The notes under the pieces: generated by a model | Told to the model about the DNA's origin: nothing | The model's database searches: none | Seen by the model: the letters and a program-made list of their open reading frames with translations, nothing else | Assembly (NCBI GenBank): GCA_965213645.1 | Contig: CBDBZX010000008.1 | Location: 496,001 to 560,000 of the forward strand | DNA from: CBDBZX01 sp965213645 | GTDB lineage: Bacteria > Deinococcota > Deinococci > Deinococcales > Trueperaceae | DNA: 64,000 nucleotides | Direction: 5' to 3' | Position numbers and translations under genes: made by a program | In this document: one piece after another, positions 17,336 to 26,027 of the stretch | Position numbering within the stretch: the stretch's first letter is position 1 | Layout: each line of letters begins with the position of its first letter

Positions 17336-18796
17336 TTACCCCTTCACAACCTCTTTGCGCTCCCCCAATTTCCACCGCACCCCTTCAGGTGTATCCTCTA
17401 AAACCACGCCTAAAGCCGCTAACCTATCCCGAATCGCATCTGCCGAGCCGAAGTCGCGCCGCACCCGCGCCTCTTGCCGCTGCTCACTCACCAGATTGAC
17501 GAGCCCATCCAAAATCTCTTGTTGGTCGTCAGACTGCGCAACCTGACCGCTGCCGAGCACGCCCAAGACCTCTCTCGCCAGATCGTCATAAAAGGCTTTG
17601 ATGGCGTATAGATAAGCTTGATTAGGTGCTTGCGCGAGTTTGGCGTTAATTTCTCTCGTCGCATCAAAAAGTGCAGCAATTGCCCTCGGCGTGTTGATGT
17701 CGTCATCCATCGCCGCGTCGAAACGTTCGCGGTATTCGTTCAAGGGGTCACTCTGAACCTCTTCCTTGTTATCACCCAAGCGTCGCGACACCTCGGCGTA
17801 GGTCTCTTGAATGCGCCTGAGCCCTTGTGTGCTCCCTCTCAAGCTCTCCTCACTGAAGTCCGACACCGAGCGGTAGTGCGTCCCTAAGAGGTGAAAGCGC
17901 ACGGCGACGGGGTCGTGATCTCTAAAGAGGTCGGCGAGCGTCACGAAGTGACCTTTCGACTTCGCCATCTTCTCGCCGCCTAAAGTCACCATGTTGAAGT
18001 GCAGCCAGGTGTTCGCGAAGGGCTTACCCGCCGCTTTCGCCTGCGCAATTTCGCATTCGTGATGCGGGAAGATGAGGTCTAAGCCGCCGCCGTGAATGTC
18101 GAAGTGGTCGCCCAGATATTTGGTGCTCATGACCGAGCATTCGATGTGCCAGCCCGGATAGCCTTCACCCCAAGGCGACGACCAGCGCATGATGTGACCG
18201 GCTTCGGCTCGTTTCCACAGGGCGAAGTCCCTCGGGTCATCCTTCTCACCGCGCACCTGCACGCGAGTTCCTTCTACCAAATCATCCGTGTTGCGCCCGG
18301 AGAGTTCGCCGTAGGCGTCCCACGCAGACACGTCGAAGTAGACGCTACCGTTGCGTTCATACGCGACACCCGCTTCGATAAGCGCTTCGGCGAGTTTGAT
18401 CTGTTCGATGATGTGCCCCGAGGCACGTGGCACGACGTCCGGGCGGCGCACGTTTAGGCGACTCAGCGCGTCGAAATACGCCCAGAAGTATTTCTCGGCA
18501 ATTTCCATCGGCTCGAGCCTCTCCAGCTTCGCCCGCTTGAGGAGCTTGTCTTCTCCCTCGTCGGCGTCATCGGTCAAGTGTCCTACGTCGGTGATGTTCG
18601 AGACCATGCGCACGCGGTAGCCCTTGCGCTCCAAGTAGCGCTTCAAGACGTCGAAAAGAATCGGACCTCTCGCGTGACCCAAGTGCGGCTCGCTGTAGAC
18701 GGTCGGGCCGCAGAAGTAGATGCCGACGTGACCTTCGGAGATAGGCGTAAAGGGTTCTTTGGTGCGGGTCAGGCTGTTGTAAAGCTCGAGGGACAT
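17336..18796 (-). CDS. cysS: Cysteinyl-tRNA synthetase
   Basis: A 486-residue class I synthetase that charges tRNA-Cys. It has the zinc-site start 'FCGPTVYSEPHLGHARG' carrying the HIGH-type motif, 'GWHIECSVMS', 'DLIFPHHECEIAQ' with the Cys/His ligands, and 'EKMAKSKGHFVT' as the KMSKS loop. The C-terminal anticodon-binding region ends normally ('GVVLEDTPEGVRWK'). Length matches the family. Ribosome site AAGGAG precedes the ATG. I see no T-box or other leader structure. Confidence 0.96.
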   Translation of the reverse strand: MSLELYNSLTRTKEPFTPISEGHVGIYFCGPTVYSEPHLGHARGPILFDVLKRYLERKGYRVRMVSNITDVGHLTDDADEGEDKLLKRAKLERLEPMEIAEKYFWAYFDALSRLNVRRPDVVPRASGHIIEQIKLAEALIEAGVAYERNGSVYFDVSAWDAYGELSGRNTDDLVEGTRVQVRGEKDDPRDFALWKRAEAGHIMRWSSPWGEGYPGWHIECSVMSTKYLGDHFDIHGGGLDLIFPHHECEIAQAKAAGKPFANTWLHFNMVTLGGEKMAKSKGHFVTLADLFRDHDPVAVRFHLLGTHYRSVSDFSEESLRGSTQGLRRIQETYAEVSRRLGDNKEEVQSDPLNEYRERFDAAMDDDINTPRAIAALFDATREINAKLAQAPNQAYLYAIKAFYDDLAREVLGVLGSGQVAQSDDQQEILDGLVNLVSEQRQEARVRRDFGSADAIRDRLAALGVVLEDTPEGVRWKLGERKEVVKG

Positions 18797-18981
18797 AGTG
18801 GAAGGCTCCTTTGCAGGCTAAGAGGTGTAATAGATTGTTTTGGAGAATAAAAATACGCCGGTAAGTCGGATGACTCTAACTCACAAATTAGCTTGACAAC
18901 ATCGCCTTGTGTAGACCTTGAACGCCATTGTTCCAGAAGTTTAGCATAGATAGTGCGCAAGATACGTTAGACTTGGGCGCT

Positions 18982-19608
18982 GTGGCTGACACCTCTTACT
19001 TTACCCCTTATTTCACTATCGCCAAAGAGACTGAGCTTGAAGAGGTGGTGAAGGGCTCTAAGTTTATCGGGTGGGTCTCGAGCGTCCAAAGTGCCCAAGC
19101 CGCCTTAGCCAAACTTGAAGAGGTTCGCGCAACCTACCCCGACGCTACCCATCACCCCTGGGCGTACCTCATCGGCGCTGAGATGCGTTTTTCGGATGAC
19201 GGTGAGCCGGGGGGCACGGCGGGTAGGCCGATGCTGGAGACTTTACAGAAACGTGGATTAAACAGAGTGGTGGGGGTTATCACACGCTATTATGGCGGGA
19301 CGAAACTCGGTGCGGGTGGCCTGGTACGGGCGTACGGTGGAACGCTCGCGAAAACATTGGATAGCGCAGGCGTCGTAGAGGTCAAACCGACGGTGACACT
19401 CTTTGTCAACGTACCTTTTGCCGAGATGGACGCGGTCCATAGGCTGCTAGATGACTGGCGCGGGCTTCGCAAAGGTGAGGCTGAATATACGGCGCAGGGG
19501 TTGCGTTTGGCGGTGACGTTTTTTGCGGAAGATCGAGAGAGTTTGAAAGGGGCACTTACGGAAGTGACTCGAGGGCAAGTCGTTTTAACGTGCGACGCAG
19601 TGCAGTAG
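18982..19608 (+). CDS. YigZ/IMPACT family protein
   Basis: About 208 residues of the YigZ/UPF0029 family, related to eukaryotic IMPACT. The N-terminal domain shows 'KGSKFIGWVSSV', 'THHPWAYLIG', 'FSDDGEPGGTAGRPML' and 'VITRYYGGTKLGAGGLVRAY', all hallmarks; a short RNA-binding-like C-terminal domain follows. It is cytoplasmic and probably linked to translation control, but its biochemical role is not settled. The frame is open from 18928. A promoter-like pair TTGAAC-N18-TAGCAT at 18918-18947 lies inside that extension, so a GTG at 18982 or a TTG at 18976 is the more likely start. Its stop codon is within a hairpin. Confidence 0.85.
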   Translation: MADTSYFTPYFTIAKETELEEVVKGSKFIGWVSSVQSAQAALAKLEEVRATYPDATHHPWAYLIGAEMRFSDDGEPGGTAGRPMLETLQKRGLNRVVGVITRYYGGTKLGAGGLVRAYGGTLAKTLDSAGVVEVKPTVTLFVNVPFAEMDAVHRLLDDWRGLRKGEAEYTAQGLRLAVTFFAEDRESLKGALTEVTRGQVVLTCDAVQ

Positions 19609-19632
19609 GGGAGATTCATGAATCTCCCCTAC
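19605..19632. terminator. Palindromic terminator with GATTCATGAATC core
   Basis: A perfect 28-base palindrome GTAGGGGAGATTCA/TGAATCTCCCCTAC spans the stop codon of the YigZ gene, facing a convergent gene. A relative with the same core is at 34197-34228. Confidence 0.65.
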
Positions 19633-19682
19633 GAGACAGCGCCGTATACGAATGAAGCGGTGCAGAAACTCGAGCAGAACCC

Positions 19683-21281
19683 TCAGCGGAAGTAGTCGCG
19701 CAGAATGTCTTGATACTCCACGGGGATGCGACCCTCGTTGATGGCTTCTTCGGCGGCACGTTCGTATTCAGCATCTGTCTGAGCGTTAGGGATATCTACG
19801 TCGTCCGAGCCGGGCGCGAGGGTCTCACCCGCGCTGCTTACGCGGCCTTCGCCGCGTTGCCCTTCCAAGAGGTCAGGGCGGGTTTGGGGGCTCGCTAAGC
19901 GCTCCGCTGAGCTAGGTGACGCTTCAGACGGCAAGCTACCTGAGCCGTTCGTCTCGTCGCCCTCTGAACCGCCGCCCTCTTGCTCACCCTCTTGAGACCC
20001 GGCTGAGCCGCCCTGGGCGCTTTCACCTTGGGTGGGCTCACCCTCACTCTGACCCGACTGCCCCGCGCCTTCTTCGGCTTGTCCTTCCTGTGACCCCTCG
20101 CTTTCGCCTTGCGCTTGCTGAGGGTCTTGGCCTTCGGCTTGCTGCTCCTGCTCAGAGGGTGTACCTTCTGACCCGCCTTGTTGCTGTTCGCCCTCCCTGG
20201 GCGACTGGGTCTGTTCGGGAGGTGTGCCCTCGCTCTGTCCGTCTTGGGACCCTTCCTGAGACTCACCCTGATTCTGCTGACCCTGTTCTCCCTGCTGACC
20301 TTGTTGCCCTTGCTGACCCTGCTGGTTCTCATCCTGCTGAGCGCCTTGACCCTGCTGCGGTTCGCCCTGTTGACCTTGACGCTGTTCGCCACTCTGTTCA
20401 TCGCCTTGACCACCCTGGTCGTTCTGGTTCTGCTGCTCACCTCTCGAGAAGGGGTTGCGCTCCGCGCCGCTGGGTTGCGTTTCGGATTGCGTTTCGGAGG
20501 GTGTCTCGCTCTGTGCTGCGTCTTGCCCTTCTAAAGACTCCAGATAGCGCTCCAACGTCTCACTGTCACCGCTTTGTTCCGCGCCGTTTTCCGCGCCGTC
20601 GCCGCTCACGTCTTCGCCGGGCGCATCGAAAGTGCGCTCTAGCTCGGGTTGGGTATTTTGGGCGCTGTCCTCACCTGCGGGGGCCTCAGCCTCAGACGCT
20701 TCGCTCTCTGGGGCGTCATCCGCTTCGCTCTGCACCGTCGGCGGTGTGCCCTCGTTCGGTGTGAGAGGTGCGTTGCCGCCAGCACCAGAGCCACCGAATC
20801 CACCGGGGAGGCTAACGGCGGGGAGCACGGCTAAGCTCAAAGCGACGGCGAGCAGGGGGAGCCACCACGGTTGGGCGGCGGGCAGCTCGAGCCGTTTCGT
20901 GCTGCGCTCCGCTTGAGCGCCAAGCGCCTGCAAAAAGCCGTAGCGGTCTTCTGTTTGTTTTTCTCCGTAGGGTTGCTCCAGCGCCGTGCGGTACGCAAGC
21001 CCCGCCTGGGTGTCGATCCAAGTGAGTGCCCAAGGCTCGGTGCGCTCTAAAGGCCAAGCGAACCCCGCCAAAAAACCCGCACTAACGAGCGCCAAGTGCA
21101 GCGCTAAAGAGAGGTCTAAGAGCCAGGCGATGAGTGACACGCCGAGCGCGGCTGCGGCGCAGAGGAAGAGCCTCGAGCGCCGAGCGCGGCTCCGCGCTAG
21201 GTGGCGGTGTAGCGATAGAGAGGGTATGTTTTCGGTTGTCTTGTCCACGGTACTTTGTCGTTGACTCGGTTTGATAAACAT
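19683..21281 (-). CDS. Membrane protein with long Gln/Gly/Glu-rich region
   Basis: A 532-residue protein I do not recognise by name. The N-terminal part has a basic cytoplasmic start, two membrane helices (about 40-80) and a third at about 145-165. Residues 170-480 are low-complexity, first Glu/Ser/Ala-rich, then dominated by Gln-Gly units such as 'QGQQGQQGQQGEQGQQ', and are expected to be disordered. A conserved-looking tail closes it ('DAEYERAAEEAINEGRIPVE', 'YQDILRDYFR'). The tail resembles the C-terminus of large proteins found in MoxR/VWA/DUF58-type envelope operons, which is inference. It is the last gene of a three-gene unit with 21287-21946 and 21943-23361. Confidence 0.75.
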   Translation of the reverse strand: MFIKPSQRQSTVDKTTENIPSLSLHRHLARSRARRSRLFLCAAAALGVSLIAWLLDLSLALHLALVSAGFLAGFAWPLERTEPWALTWIDTQAGLAYRTALEQPYGEKQTEDRYGFLQALGAQAERSTKRLELPAAQPWWLPLLAVALSLAVLPAVSLPGGFGGSGAGGNAPLTPNEGTPPTVQSEADDAPESEASEAEAPAGEDSAQNTQPELERTFDAPGEDVSGDGAENGAEQSGDSETLERYLESLEGQDAAQSETPSETQSETQPSGAERNPFSRGEQQNQNDQGGQGDEQSGEQRQGQQGEPQQGQGAQQDENQQGQQGQQGQQGEQGQQNQGESQEGSQDGQSEGTPPEQTQSPREGEQQQGGSEGTPSEQEQQAEGQDPQQAQGESEGSQEGQAEEGAGQSGQSEGEPTQGESAQGGSAGSQEGEQEGGGSEGDETNGSGSLPSEASPSSAERLASPQTRPDLLEGQRGEGRVSSAGETLAPGSDDVDIPNAQTDAEYERAAEEAINEGRIPVEYQDILRDYFR

Positions 21282-21286
21282 AATCC

Positions 21287-21946
21287 TTACCTACTCTCGC
21301 TCGGTTGTTTAACGTCCGGTTGTCTAGCGGTTTGCGTGGACGGCTTAGCGGCGCGAGCGAGATAGACGAGAGTCGCGCCCGCGCACCCCCCCGCGATGAT
21401 GAGGTGCGCCGCCGAGGGATGCGTCACGGCGGTGAAGGGGTTTAAAACAGCTTGCTGCGTCCAGGTGCTGAGCCAGACATCGAACGAGACGACGCCGACC
21501 AAGATGAGCGGCACGACGAGCGGCAAGAGGGTGCGGAGCCTGAGCTTCGTGAGGAGCGTGCCTAACGCTAAACCGACGCCGAAAAAGGCGACGACGTCCA
21601 CCGCGCCGATCAGCAGCGGCCACCAGAGCGGCGTGAGGGGATAGCTCGCCGCGTAGGTTGCGGTCTCTAAAGGTAAGGTAAGCGCGTCCATACAGCCGAG
21701 CGCGGCGAGGGTGAGGCGCTGCTCACCTAAGCTGCGCTGGCTTACAGCGCTCCCATAGGCTAGCCCTAGAAGCGCCAACGCCGCGACTTTAACCTGCGCT
21801 AATGCGTACCAACTGTTGTTCGCTTGAGCGCTTTCAGGCCAGGTGATGACGAGGACGAAAATAAGTAGCGCTAAGAGCGCCATGAGCAGTTGGGTCATGT
21901 CCTCGCGGCGCAAAAGGGCGCTGAGCGCTCTCAGGGACGAGGTCAC
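21287..21946 (-). CDS. Polytopic membrane protein, unknown
   Basis: A 219-residue protein with five or six hydrophobic helices ('LLMALLALLIFVLVITW', 'VKVAALALLGLAYGSAV', 'WWPLLIGAVDVVAFFGVGLA', 'LLPLVVPLILVGVVSFDVWL', 'AHLIIAGGCAGATLVYLAR'). The topology, with a signature Gly/Ala-rich last helix, resembles ABC-2 type or CcmB-like membrane parts, but no motif proves it. Its ATG overlaps the end of the upstream gene by 4 bases, and the following gene starts 5 bases after its stop, so the three are translated as one unit. Confidence 0.7.
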   Translation of the reverse strand: MTSSLRALSALLRREDMTQLLMALLALLIFVLVITWPESAQANNSWYALAQVKVAALALLGLAYGSAVSQRSLGEQRLTLAALGCMDALTLPLETATYAASYPLTPLWWPLLIGAVDVVAFFGVGLALGTLLTKLRLRTLLPLVVPLILVGVVSFDVWLSTWTQQAVLNPFTAVTHPSAAHLIIAGGCAGATLVYLARAAKPSTQTARQPDVKQPSESR

Positions 21947-23361
21947 GGCGTCTCCCCTTGCCTCATGCCCGAACTCAGTACCTCACCAGAGGGGCTCGGC
22001 AGTGCGACGTAAAGATGGCCGCCGCTACGCGCTAAGGCGCTCCCCCTCGGCAGATGCGGAAGCAACGGCGTGTAAGTGGCGGGCGGCAGGCTGTCACGCA
22101 TCTGCGCGTTAAGGCGTTCGCCCGTAGCAAGCGCGGGCTGCTGCCCCAGTCCCATGACGAAGAGGTCGCCCAGTGGAGCCGAGCCGCTGTTGACGAGTTC
22201 GTCCCCCTCCCAATAGAAGGTGGCGCTCTCTAAGCGCGGCGCGAGCGCGAGCGTCGCGGCGGACCAGCGCGGCGTGGTGAAGCGCAAGCCGTCCGGCGAG
22301 GCGTGCCACGAGGTCAGCTCGAGCGGATAGGCGTCTAGGGAAAGCTGCCGCGTCCCTTCGGGCAGGCTAAAGAGCGTGCGCAACTCCAGGGTCTGCGCCA
22401 GCCCACCGTCTGGCCCGCCCGCCAAGGTCAGGCTGCGGCTGCGCGTCAGCGTCGCGTCTCCCGGTCTGAGGTAGCCCCACGCGCCCGCCGCAAATAGGAG
22501 TGCCAAGGAGAGCCCTGCAAAGAGCCCCGGCACGCGGCCAAAACGGACCACGAGCAGCGCAGCGAGCGCGTAGACGCTCGCGCTTAAAAAGATCACTTGC
22601 TGCGGCACGCCCTGAGGCCCGCGCTGCATATCAGGCGAGATGAGGGCGCTGAGCAGGGCGTCGCGCCCCAACCTCGGTAATTCTGCTACCTCTGCCCCGC
22701 CCGGTGCCGCACCGTCCTCCACGCGCGTCAGCCAACCTAAACCGAGGCGCTGTGCGTCCGCTGGTGCTGGCGCAAGCCTGCCTAACCCCTCGGAAAGAGG
22801 TTCTAACAAGGTCACGCTCACCCCCGCCGCTGCTGCCGACGCGACCGCCTGGACGCTCGCGTCGCTGACGAGGAGCGTCGTTACGCCTGCGTAGGCGCTC
22901 GAGCGTTCAGGCAGCGTGTCAGGGCGCACATCGACCACTCTAGCCTCCCGCCCTAGTCGATTAGGGAGCGCGTCAACCGCGCCCAATAGGTGCAGCGGAC
23001 GCGGGTCAACCCTGCGCCGGTCCACGCTGCCACTTGCCAACACGCGCTCGGGCGTCCTGATCGCCCACGTGAGGCGTCGCCACGCCGGGATATAGAGATC
23101 GTCTTCGAAAATAGAAACGCCGCTGCCGCCCGCTAGGGGAGCGCGGTAGTGTACAAGCTGTTCGCCGTCGCGCAAGTTGCCCTGATCGATCTCCAAGGTA
23201 AATTCAGCCGCGCCCTGGTCGCGCAGCGAAATGCGCAGCGGATTCCACGTGTTCGCGACGATCTCACCGGAGAAACCTAAGGTGACGCTCACATCGCTAT
23301 CCTGAGCAAAAGCGGCGCTAAGCGTCAAAAAGAACGCGCAGATAAACCCTGTTCTGATCAT
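21943..23361 (-). CDS. Exported protein with C-terminal membrane region, unknown
   Basis: A 472-residue protein with a Sec signal peptide ('MIRTGFICAFFLTLSAAFAQ'), a beta-rich periplasmic part ('VSVTLGFSGEIVANTWNPL' opens it), a glutamine-amidotransferase-like middle region with no visible catalytic cysteine, and a membrane helix pair at about 265-305 ('IFLSASVYALAALLVVRFG', 'GLFAGLSLALLFAAGAWGYL'). It resembles the large periplasmic proteins encoded beside ABC-2 transporters or MoxR/DUF58 genes; function is unknown. It is the first gene of its operon. The box TAAACT lies 7 bases before the ATG and no ribosome site is present, suggesting a leaderless start. Confidence 0.7.
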   Translation of the reverse strand: MIRTGFICAFFLTLSAAFAQDSDVSVTLGFSGEIVANTWNPLRISLRDQGAAEFTLEIDQGNLRDGEQLVHYRAPLAGGSGVSIFEDDLYIPAWRRLTWAIRTPERVLASGSVDRRRVDPRPLHLLGAVDALPNRLGREARVVDVRPDTLPERSSAYAGVTTLLVSDASVQAVASAAAAGVSVTLLEPLSEGLGRLAPAPADAQRLGLGWLTRVEDGAAPGGAEVAELPRLGRDALLSALISPDMQRGPQGVPQQVIFLSASVYALAALLVVRFGRVPGLFAGLSLALLFAAGAWGYLRPGDATLTRSRSLTLAGGPDGGLAQTLELRTLFSLPEGTRQLSLDAYPLELTSWHASPDGLRFTTPRWSAATLALAPRLESATFYWEGDELVNSGSAPLGDLFVMGLGQQPALATGERLNAQMRDSLPPATYTPLLPHLPRGSALARSGGHLYVALPSPSGEVLSSGMRQGETP

Positions 23362-23449
23362 TATAGATAGTTTAGCAGGTCGCGGGACAGAAACCGTGAC
23401 CCGCTTTTACGAACTGCGTTCTCAGCAAAAATAGCTGCTAAAAAAGAAA

Positions 23450-23471
23450 CCCTCAGCGCTAAAGCTGAGGG
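23450..23471 (-). terminator. Rho-independent terminator
   Basis: Arms CCCTCAGC/GCTGAGGG with a 6-base loop. On the minus strand it is followed by TTTCTTTTTT. It closes the small lipoprotein gene at 23496-23636. Confidence 0.88.
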
Positions 23472-23495
23472 CTCATAAAGCTCTGGGGCTAAAAG

Positions 23496-23636
23496 TTAGG
23501 CAACGAGGTTGAACGCAATTGCTGCCGAGCCGCCCGTGTCTTCGCCACCCGTGTTGCCATTGCCATTATCATCATCGCTGCAGCCGACAAGCGCGGTCAT
23601 CAAAACTAAAGAAAAAATTAAAAAAGCACGTTTCAT
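23496..23636 (-). CDS. 46-residue lipoprotein
   Basis: A small gene supported by all its signals: ribosome site AGGAG before the ATG at 23636, a lipoprotein signal peptide 'MKRAFLIFSLVLMTALVGC' with lipobox LVGC, and a strong terminator 25 bases past the stop. The mature part is only 28 residues: an acidic Asn/Gly stretch, 'TGGEDTGGS', and a hydrophobic end 'AAIAFNLVA'. It belongs to no family I know. The TGG-type segment recurs in other exported proteins of the window. A longer upstream reading in the same frame has no start signals and was not used. Confidence 0.65.
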   Translation of the reverse strand: MKRAFLIFSLVLMTALVGCSDDDNGNGNTGGEDTGGSAAIAFNLVA

Positions 23637-23850
23637 TATGTAAACTCCTATGGTTAAGTGAGAATTTTTACACCTCAAAGAGATGTAAAGTGCTAAAGAC
23701 AAGAGTGACATGTGAAAATATGAGAATCCTGCAATGTTTGTGAGAAGGCTGATGATGGAAGGGTGATGAGGTCGCATAGCGTGACCCAATAGCGGCGTAA
23801 CATTCGGCGAGATGGTAGACTTTAGCATCACGCCATGTTGGAGGTATAGC

Positions 23851-24360
23851 ATGAATTGCCGAGCTTTAGCCACCGTCCTCGCCGCTATTTGTCTGCTCTC
23901 GAGCTGCGCTACTTCTACCGACGAAAAGAGCGACAACGCAAACACACTCGTGAGCGGCGAAATCGTTCACGTGCAGGGCGAACCTCACACCTACCAGGGA
24001 GACTTTGTGTTCACGGAAGAGTCTCACGCCGTGGTGACGCTCTTTTACTCCATCTCCGCTGGCGGCGACGCGCCGGTCGAGGCTATCGCTGAGATGAGAA
24101 TAGAGGACGTCTCGAGCTTTCCTATCCCTTACCGCATAGAGGGCGACCCCGTTGCTGTTTTTGCGGAAGAAGGAGACTATTTTTTACATGCTGCCGTGAT
24201 GACGGACGCCGGGGACGAACGTTACGTTGGCGACTTAATCAACGAAGTCTATACGCCCGTCTACCGCCCTGGGACCCGCGTCCGCATCGAGGTGACGGGG
24301 CTCGAGAGGTGCGGCACCCCTGACTCCGGCGGGTTCTGCACGAATAGGGAGCGCCCTTAG
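23851..24360 (+). CDS. YbaY-like lipoprotein
   Basis: A 169-residue lipoprotein: signal 'MNCRALATVLAAICLLSSC' with the lipid-bearing Cys at residue 19. The mature part reads as a beta-sandwich with 'VVTLFYSISAGGDAPVEAI', 'FPIPYRIEGDPVAVFAEEGD' and 'YFLHAAVMTDAGDERYVGD', which follows the pattern of the YbaY/YscW family of periplasmic lipoproteins. The likeness is by pattern only. The ATG at 23851 has GGAGGT 5 bases upstream and is preferred to 23812. It probably sits on the periplasmic face of a membrane. It converges with livF. Confidence 0.7.
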   Translation: MNCRALATVLAAICLLSSCATSTDEKSDNANTLVSGEIVHVQGEPHTYQGDFVFTEESHAVVTLFYSISAGGDAPVEAIAEMRIEDVSSFPIPYRIEGDPVAVFAEEGDYFLHAAVMTDAGDERYVGDLINEVYTPVYRPGTRVRIEVTGLERCGTPDSGGFCTNRERP

Positions 24361-24374
24361 ACAGGTGTTAGGCG

Positions 24375-25151
24375 CTAGACCTCTCCCAAATACGCCCGTT
24401 TCATCGCCTCATTATTCAATAGCTCTTTGGCTGGCCCGGAGAGCACCACCTCACCTGTTTGTAACACGTAGCCTCTATCGGCAATGGAGAGCGCGATATT
24501 CGCGTTCTGCTCCACCACGAAGACGCTGATGCCGCGCTCATTGACCTGCTTGATGATCTGAAAAATCTTCTCCACGAAGAGGGGTGCAAGCCCCATCGAA
24601 GGCTCGTCCATCAAAATGAGTTTGGGGCGGCTCATCAGGGCGCGGCCCATCGCTAACATCTGCTGTTCGCCCCCCGACATCGTGCCGCCCAACTGCGTCA
24701 CGCGCTCTGACAGGCGCGGGAAGAGGTCGAAGACGTAGTCCATGTCGTCTTTGATGTCGCGTTTGTTGTCGCGGAGGTACGAGCCCATCTCTAAGTTCTC
24801 CTTGACGGTCATTTTAGGAAAGATGCGGCGGTTTTCGGGCACGACCGCCATGCCGCGCTGGATGCGCTCGGCAATACTGAGCGTATCGGCGCGTTCGCCA
24901 GCTAAGTACATCTCGCCCTCAGACACACCGACGATGCCCAAAATTGTTTTGAGCGTGGTGGACTTACCCGAAGCGTTGCCCCCCAACAAGCAGACCATCT
25001 CGCCGGGATAAATCACCATATCTACGTTGTGCAGCACGCGAATCGGGCCGTAGTGCGTGGTGACTTTGCGGAGTTCTAAGAGTTTTTCTCGAGTTTCCCC
25101 GTTCGTTTGCGTCTTCGTCTGACCTCGATAGGCTGCAACCTGCTCACTCAC
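24375..25151 (-). CDS. livF: Branched-chain amino acid ABC transporter ATPase LivF
   Basis: A 258-residue ABC ATPase: Walker A 'GGNASGKSTT', Q-loop, signature 'MSGGEQQMLAMGRALMSRP', Walker B 'LILMDEPSMGL' and the H-loop replaced in the LivF manner ('VFVVEQNANIALSIADRGYV'). The first 25 residues are a polar extension not seen in most LivF proteins. It is the last gene of the livKHMGF set. The 42-base gap to livG contains the purine-rich repeat shared with 13717-13736. Confidence 0.93.
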   Translation of the reverse strand: MSEQVAAYRGQTKTQTNGETREKLLELRKVTTHYGPIRVLHNVDMVIYPGEMVCLLGGNASGKSTTLKTILGIVGVSEGEMYLAGERADTLSIAERIQRGMAVVPENRRIFPKMTVKENLEMGSYLRDNKRDIKDDMDYVFDLFPRLSERVTQLGGTMSGGEQQMLAMGRALMSRPKLILMDEPSMGLAPLFVEKIFQIIKQVNERGISVFVVEQNANIALSIADRGYVLQTGEVVLSGPAKELLNNEAMKRAYLGEV

Positions 25152-25176
25152 AGCAATTCACCTCTTCAATCTTCGA

Positions 25177-25196
25177 TCTTCTCTCTTTCATCTTCA
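25177..25196 (-). repeat. Purine-rich dispersed repeat, second copy
   Basis: The minus strand reads TGAAGATGAAAGAGAGAAGA, one mismatch from 13717-13736. It overlaps the livG stop codon. Confidence 0.5.
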
Positions 25197-26024
25197 CGCC
25201 GCGCCCCCTTCAGCAGCTTGCTCCTCGATTTTGCGTTCCCCCGTCGTCTTCGCCTCGGCTGCCTTTTTGCCCAGATACGCTTCGATGACTTTGGGGTCAT
25301 CCACGACCTCTTTATAGTTACCCTCAGCGATTTTCTGCCCGTAATCCAATACGACGACGCGGTCACTGATTTCACCGACCAAGTTCATCTTGTGCTCGAC
25401 TAAGAGAACTGTGTAGCCGCCCTCGTCGCGCATCCGCTTGATAATCTGCGTGATTTCAACCGTCTCCTTTGGGTTCATCCCCGCGCTCGGCTCGTCTAGG
25501 AGCAACAGTTTCGCCCCCGTCGCCATCGCCCGCGCCATCTCGGTGCGGCGGCGATTCGCGTACGAGAGGACGTAGACGGGTTGATGCAAGCGGAAGCTCA
25601 TCAGACGCGGACCGAAAAAGGAGAGCTTCTCTAAGGCCAACGCGTGCATCTCGCGCTCTTTTTTGCGGTAGCCAGGCGTTCTAAAGACCGCCGAGACCCA
25701 GTTGGATTTGAGCTTGTGATGCTGCGGAATAAGCACGTTGTCCAATACTGAGAGGTTGGTGAAGAGCCGTAGGTTCTGAAAGGTGCGGGCGACGCCTCTA
25801 TCGACGATTTTGTTGGGTGATAAACCGACGATGGACTGATCCTCGAAGCGGATGTCGCCCGAATCTGGCTTGTAGACACCCGTAATGAGGTTGAAGAAGG
25901 TTGTTTTGCCTGCGCCGTTGGGTCCGATCACCGAGATGATTTCGCCTTCGTTGACTTTCAAGTTGAGATTGGTAATGGCTTGCAAGCCGCCAAAGGATTT
26001 GTTGAGGTTGGTTATCTCGAGCAT
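25194..26024 (-). CDS. livG: Branched-chain amino acid ABC transporter ATPase LivG
   Basis: A 276-residue ABC ATPase with Walker A 'GPNGAGKTTFFNLI', Walker B 'LLLLDEPSAGMNP' and H-loop 'VLLVEHKMNLV'. The signature is 'LSYANRRRTEMARAMA' instead of LSGGQ, a variant found in part of the LivG family. A charged C-terminal tail of about 25 residues follows the ATPase core. It starts 3 bases after the livM stop, so translation is coupled. Confidence 0.93.
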   Translation of the reverse strand: MLEITNLNKSFGGLQAITNLNLKVNEGEIISVIGPNGAGKTTFFNLITGVYKPDSGDIRFEDQSIVGLSPNKIVDRGVARTFQNLRLFTNLSVLDNVLIPQHHKLKSNWVSAVFRTPGYRKKEREMHALALEKLSFFGPRLMSFRLHQPVYVLSYANRRRTEMARAMATGAKLLLLDEPSAGMNPKETVEITQIIKRMRDEGGYTVLLVEHKMNLVGEISDRVVVLDYGQKIAEGNYKEVVDDPKVIEAYLGKKAAEAKTTGERKIEEQAAEGGAA

Positions 26025-26027
26025 CCC

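Noticed and set aside
19895..20764. Long ORFs on both strands over the Gln/Gly-rich gene.
   Set aside because: They are products of the low-complexity codon pattern of the gene at 19683-21281 and have no start signals or family likeness.
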